A stretch of DNA of 29,886 nucleotides from a virus. Positions 29,438-29,886 of the stretch are shown in pieces. The stretch is from the IMG/VR virus record IMGVR_UViG_3300022752_003381, positions 1 through 29,886 of that record; one strand, given 5' to 3'. Position 1 is the first letter of the stretch. The number at the start of each line of letters is the position of its first letter. Position numbers and translations under genes: made by a program. The notes beneath the pieces were generated by a model, which did no database searches, was not told the DNA's origin, and saw only the letters and a program-made list of their open reading frames with translations.

Positions 29438-29490
29438 AAGCTGAAGCTAGGTTGACCAGCTTTAGCCTTAATACTAGAGCTGGTCTTTTA
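29437..29490 (+). promoter_or_regulatory. Alternative hairpins after PcfJ-like gene; terminator or attenuator
   Basis: The segment GACCAGCTTT (29454-29463) can pair upstream (AAAGCTG at 29437 with CAGCTTT) or downstream (GACCAGCT with AGCTGGTC at 29478). The downstream stem is followed by TTTTA and ends just before the ATG at 29493. The two folds exclude each other. Confidence 0.5.
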
Positions 29491-29492
29491 CC

Positions 29493-29732
29493 ATGAACAA
29501 CAACTACACCGACGACCAACTGCTTGCCATGGCTATGGGAAACCTTGGAACTTTTATCGAAACAAATACAAGACATTACATTCTTGTAGAAGATGATCCT
29601 CGTAATGAAGATGACTATGACACATGGTTTTATGGTACTGAGCCAGTACCTGGTGACCAAACCTGGAAGACAGGTGCTATTGAAATTGATGCAACTACAA
29701 TTGATGATGCACTAATACTTGGCAGTGCTTAG
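29493..29732 (+). CDS. Unknown small acidic protein
   Basis: 79 residues, ATG at 29493, directly after a hairpin and without SD. Begins MNNNYTDDQLLAMAMGNLGT, continues with a strand-rich acidic middle (YILVEDDPRNEDDYDTWFYG) and ends DALILGSA. Highly acidic (many Asp and Glu, very few Lys or Arg), like the gene at 24386. Its last codons and stop lie inside the fifth family 2 leader. No family recognised. Confidence 0.6.
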   Translation: MNNNYTDDQLLAMAMGNLGTFIETNTRHYILVEDDPRNEDDYDTWFYGTEPVPGDQTWKTGAIEIDATTIDDALILGSA

Positions 29733-29746
29733 CACGTAAGTCCAAG
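29718..29746 (+). ncRNA. Family 2 structured leader, copy 5
   Basis: Outer stem CTTGG with CCAAG as in copy 1, GGCA, inner 4-bp hairpin (GTGC with GCAC, loop TTA), GTAAGTCC. It overlaps the stop codon of the preceding gene and ends 27 nt before the ATG at 29774. The TTCACCTACT that follows is also found after copy 1. Confidence 0.65.
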
Positions 29747-29773
29747 ACATACGTTCACCTACTACACAACAAC

Positions 29774-29886
29774 ATGCAAATCCTTGCTGCTTTCAAACAT
29801 CTCATTCCTGAATTCCATGCTTACTCTGATCAAGACAAACGTTACAATCTTGGCGCTACTTGGACAGCACCTGATGGCCTACAAGA
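29774..29886 (+). CDS. Unknown small protein, cut by the window end
   Basis: Open from the ATG at 29774 to the edge, 37 codons visible, beginning MQILAAFKHLIPEFHAYSDQ. The start is 27 nt after a family 2 leader and lacks an SD, matching the first cistrons of the other four family 2 units. Too little is visible to say what it is. Confidence 0.55.
   Translation, partial: MQILAAFKHLIPEFHAYSDQDKRYNLGATWTAPDGLQ

Noticed and set aside
21873-29746. Known glutamine riboswitches (glnA and Downstream-peptide motifs), which occur in cyanophages before small peptides
   Set aside because: The characteristic conserved core of those motifs as I remember it is not present in any of the four element families. 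The resemblance is only in the gene context.

Overview
The window is part of the genome of a tailed double-stranded DNA phage that infects a cyanobacterium. The evidence is an intact photosystem II psbA (D1) gene sitting inside a head and packaging module: large terminase interrupted by an intein, portal, scaffold-like protein and an N4/gp56-like major capsid protein. The D1 sequence looks more like general or freshwater cyanobacterial D1 than marine picocyanobacterial D1. I infer a freshwater or brackish host, but the sequence does not prove it.

Layout. Bases 1-21064 are almost entirely minus strand and hold the late genes. In transcription order (right to left) they are: a block of large, low-complexity, probably internal or ejection virion proteins (21064 to 13361); two small proteins and a probable small terminase (13317-12389); TerL with intein (12157-9494); psbA with its own hairpin leader and terminator (9383-8255); a membrane/coiled-coil protein and an AbrB-like protein (8224-7752); portal (7114-4736), which overlaps the scaffold-like gene (5367-4372) in another frame by 632 bases; major capsid protein (4254-3088); a decoration-like protein; an HhH protein; a degenerate M23-like protein; a connector-like protein; and a gene cut by the window edge.

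An AT-rich divergent junction near 21065-21130 switches to the plus strand. After one small gene and a strong terminator comes about 440 bases of repeat-rich non-coding DNA. From 21.9 kb to the end there is a chain of about 18 tiny plus-strand genes (33-134 codons) plus one large PcfJ-like gene. One lone minus-strand gene (24996-25607) interrupts the chain. Recognisable members are an SSB/OB-fold-like protein, a DUF4236-like protein and a conserved phage small protein.

The most unusual feature is how these small genes are led. Almost every first cistron lacks a Shine-Dalgarno sequence. Instead, most have one of several recurring structured RNA elements at a near-fixed distance upstream. Family 1 has 4 copies: a 7-bp covarying hairpin with a 7-nt T-loop-like loop, then an H-type pseudoknot. 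Family 2 has 5 copies: a GGCA-hairpin-TAAGTCC core inside a covarying outer stem, always 28-34 nt before the ATG. Family 3 has 2 copies and family 4 has 2 copies. Second cistrons in overlapping pairs do carry SD sequences. The arrangement looks like a set of modular 'leader + small gene' cassettes, comparable in concept to the promoter/stem-loop cassettes of T4-type phages but with different sequences. A decayed copy of the SSB-like gene's 3' end supports recent shuffling.
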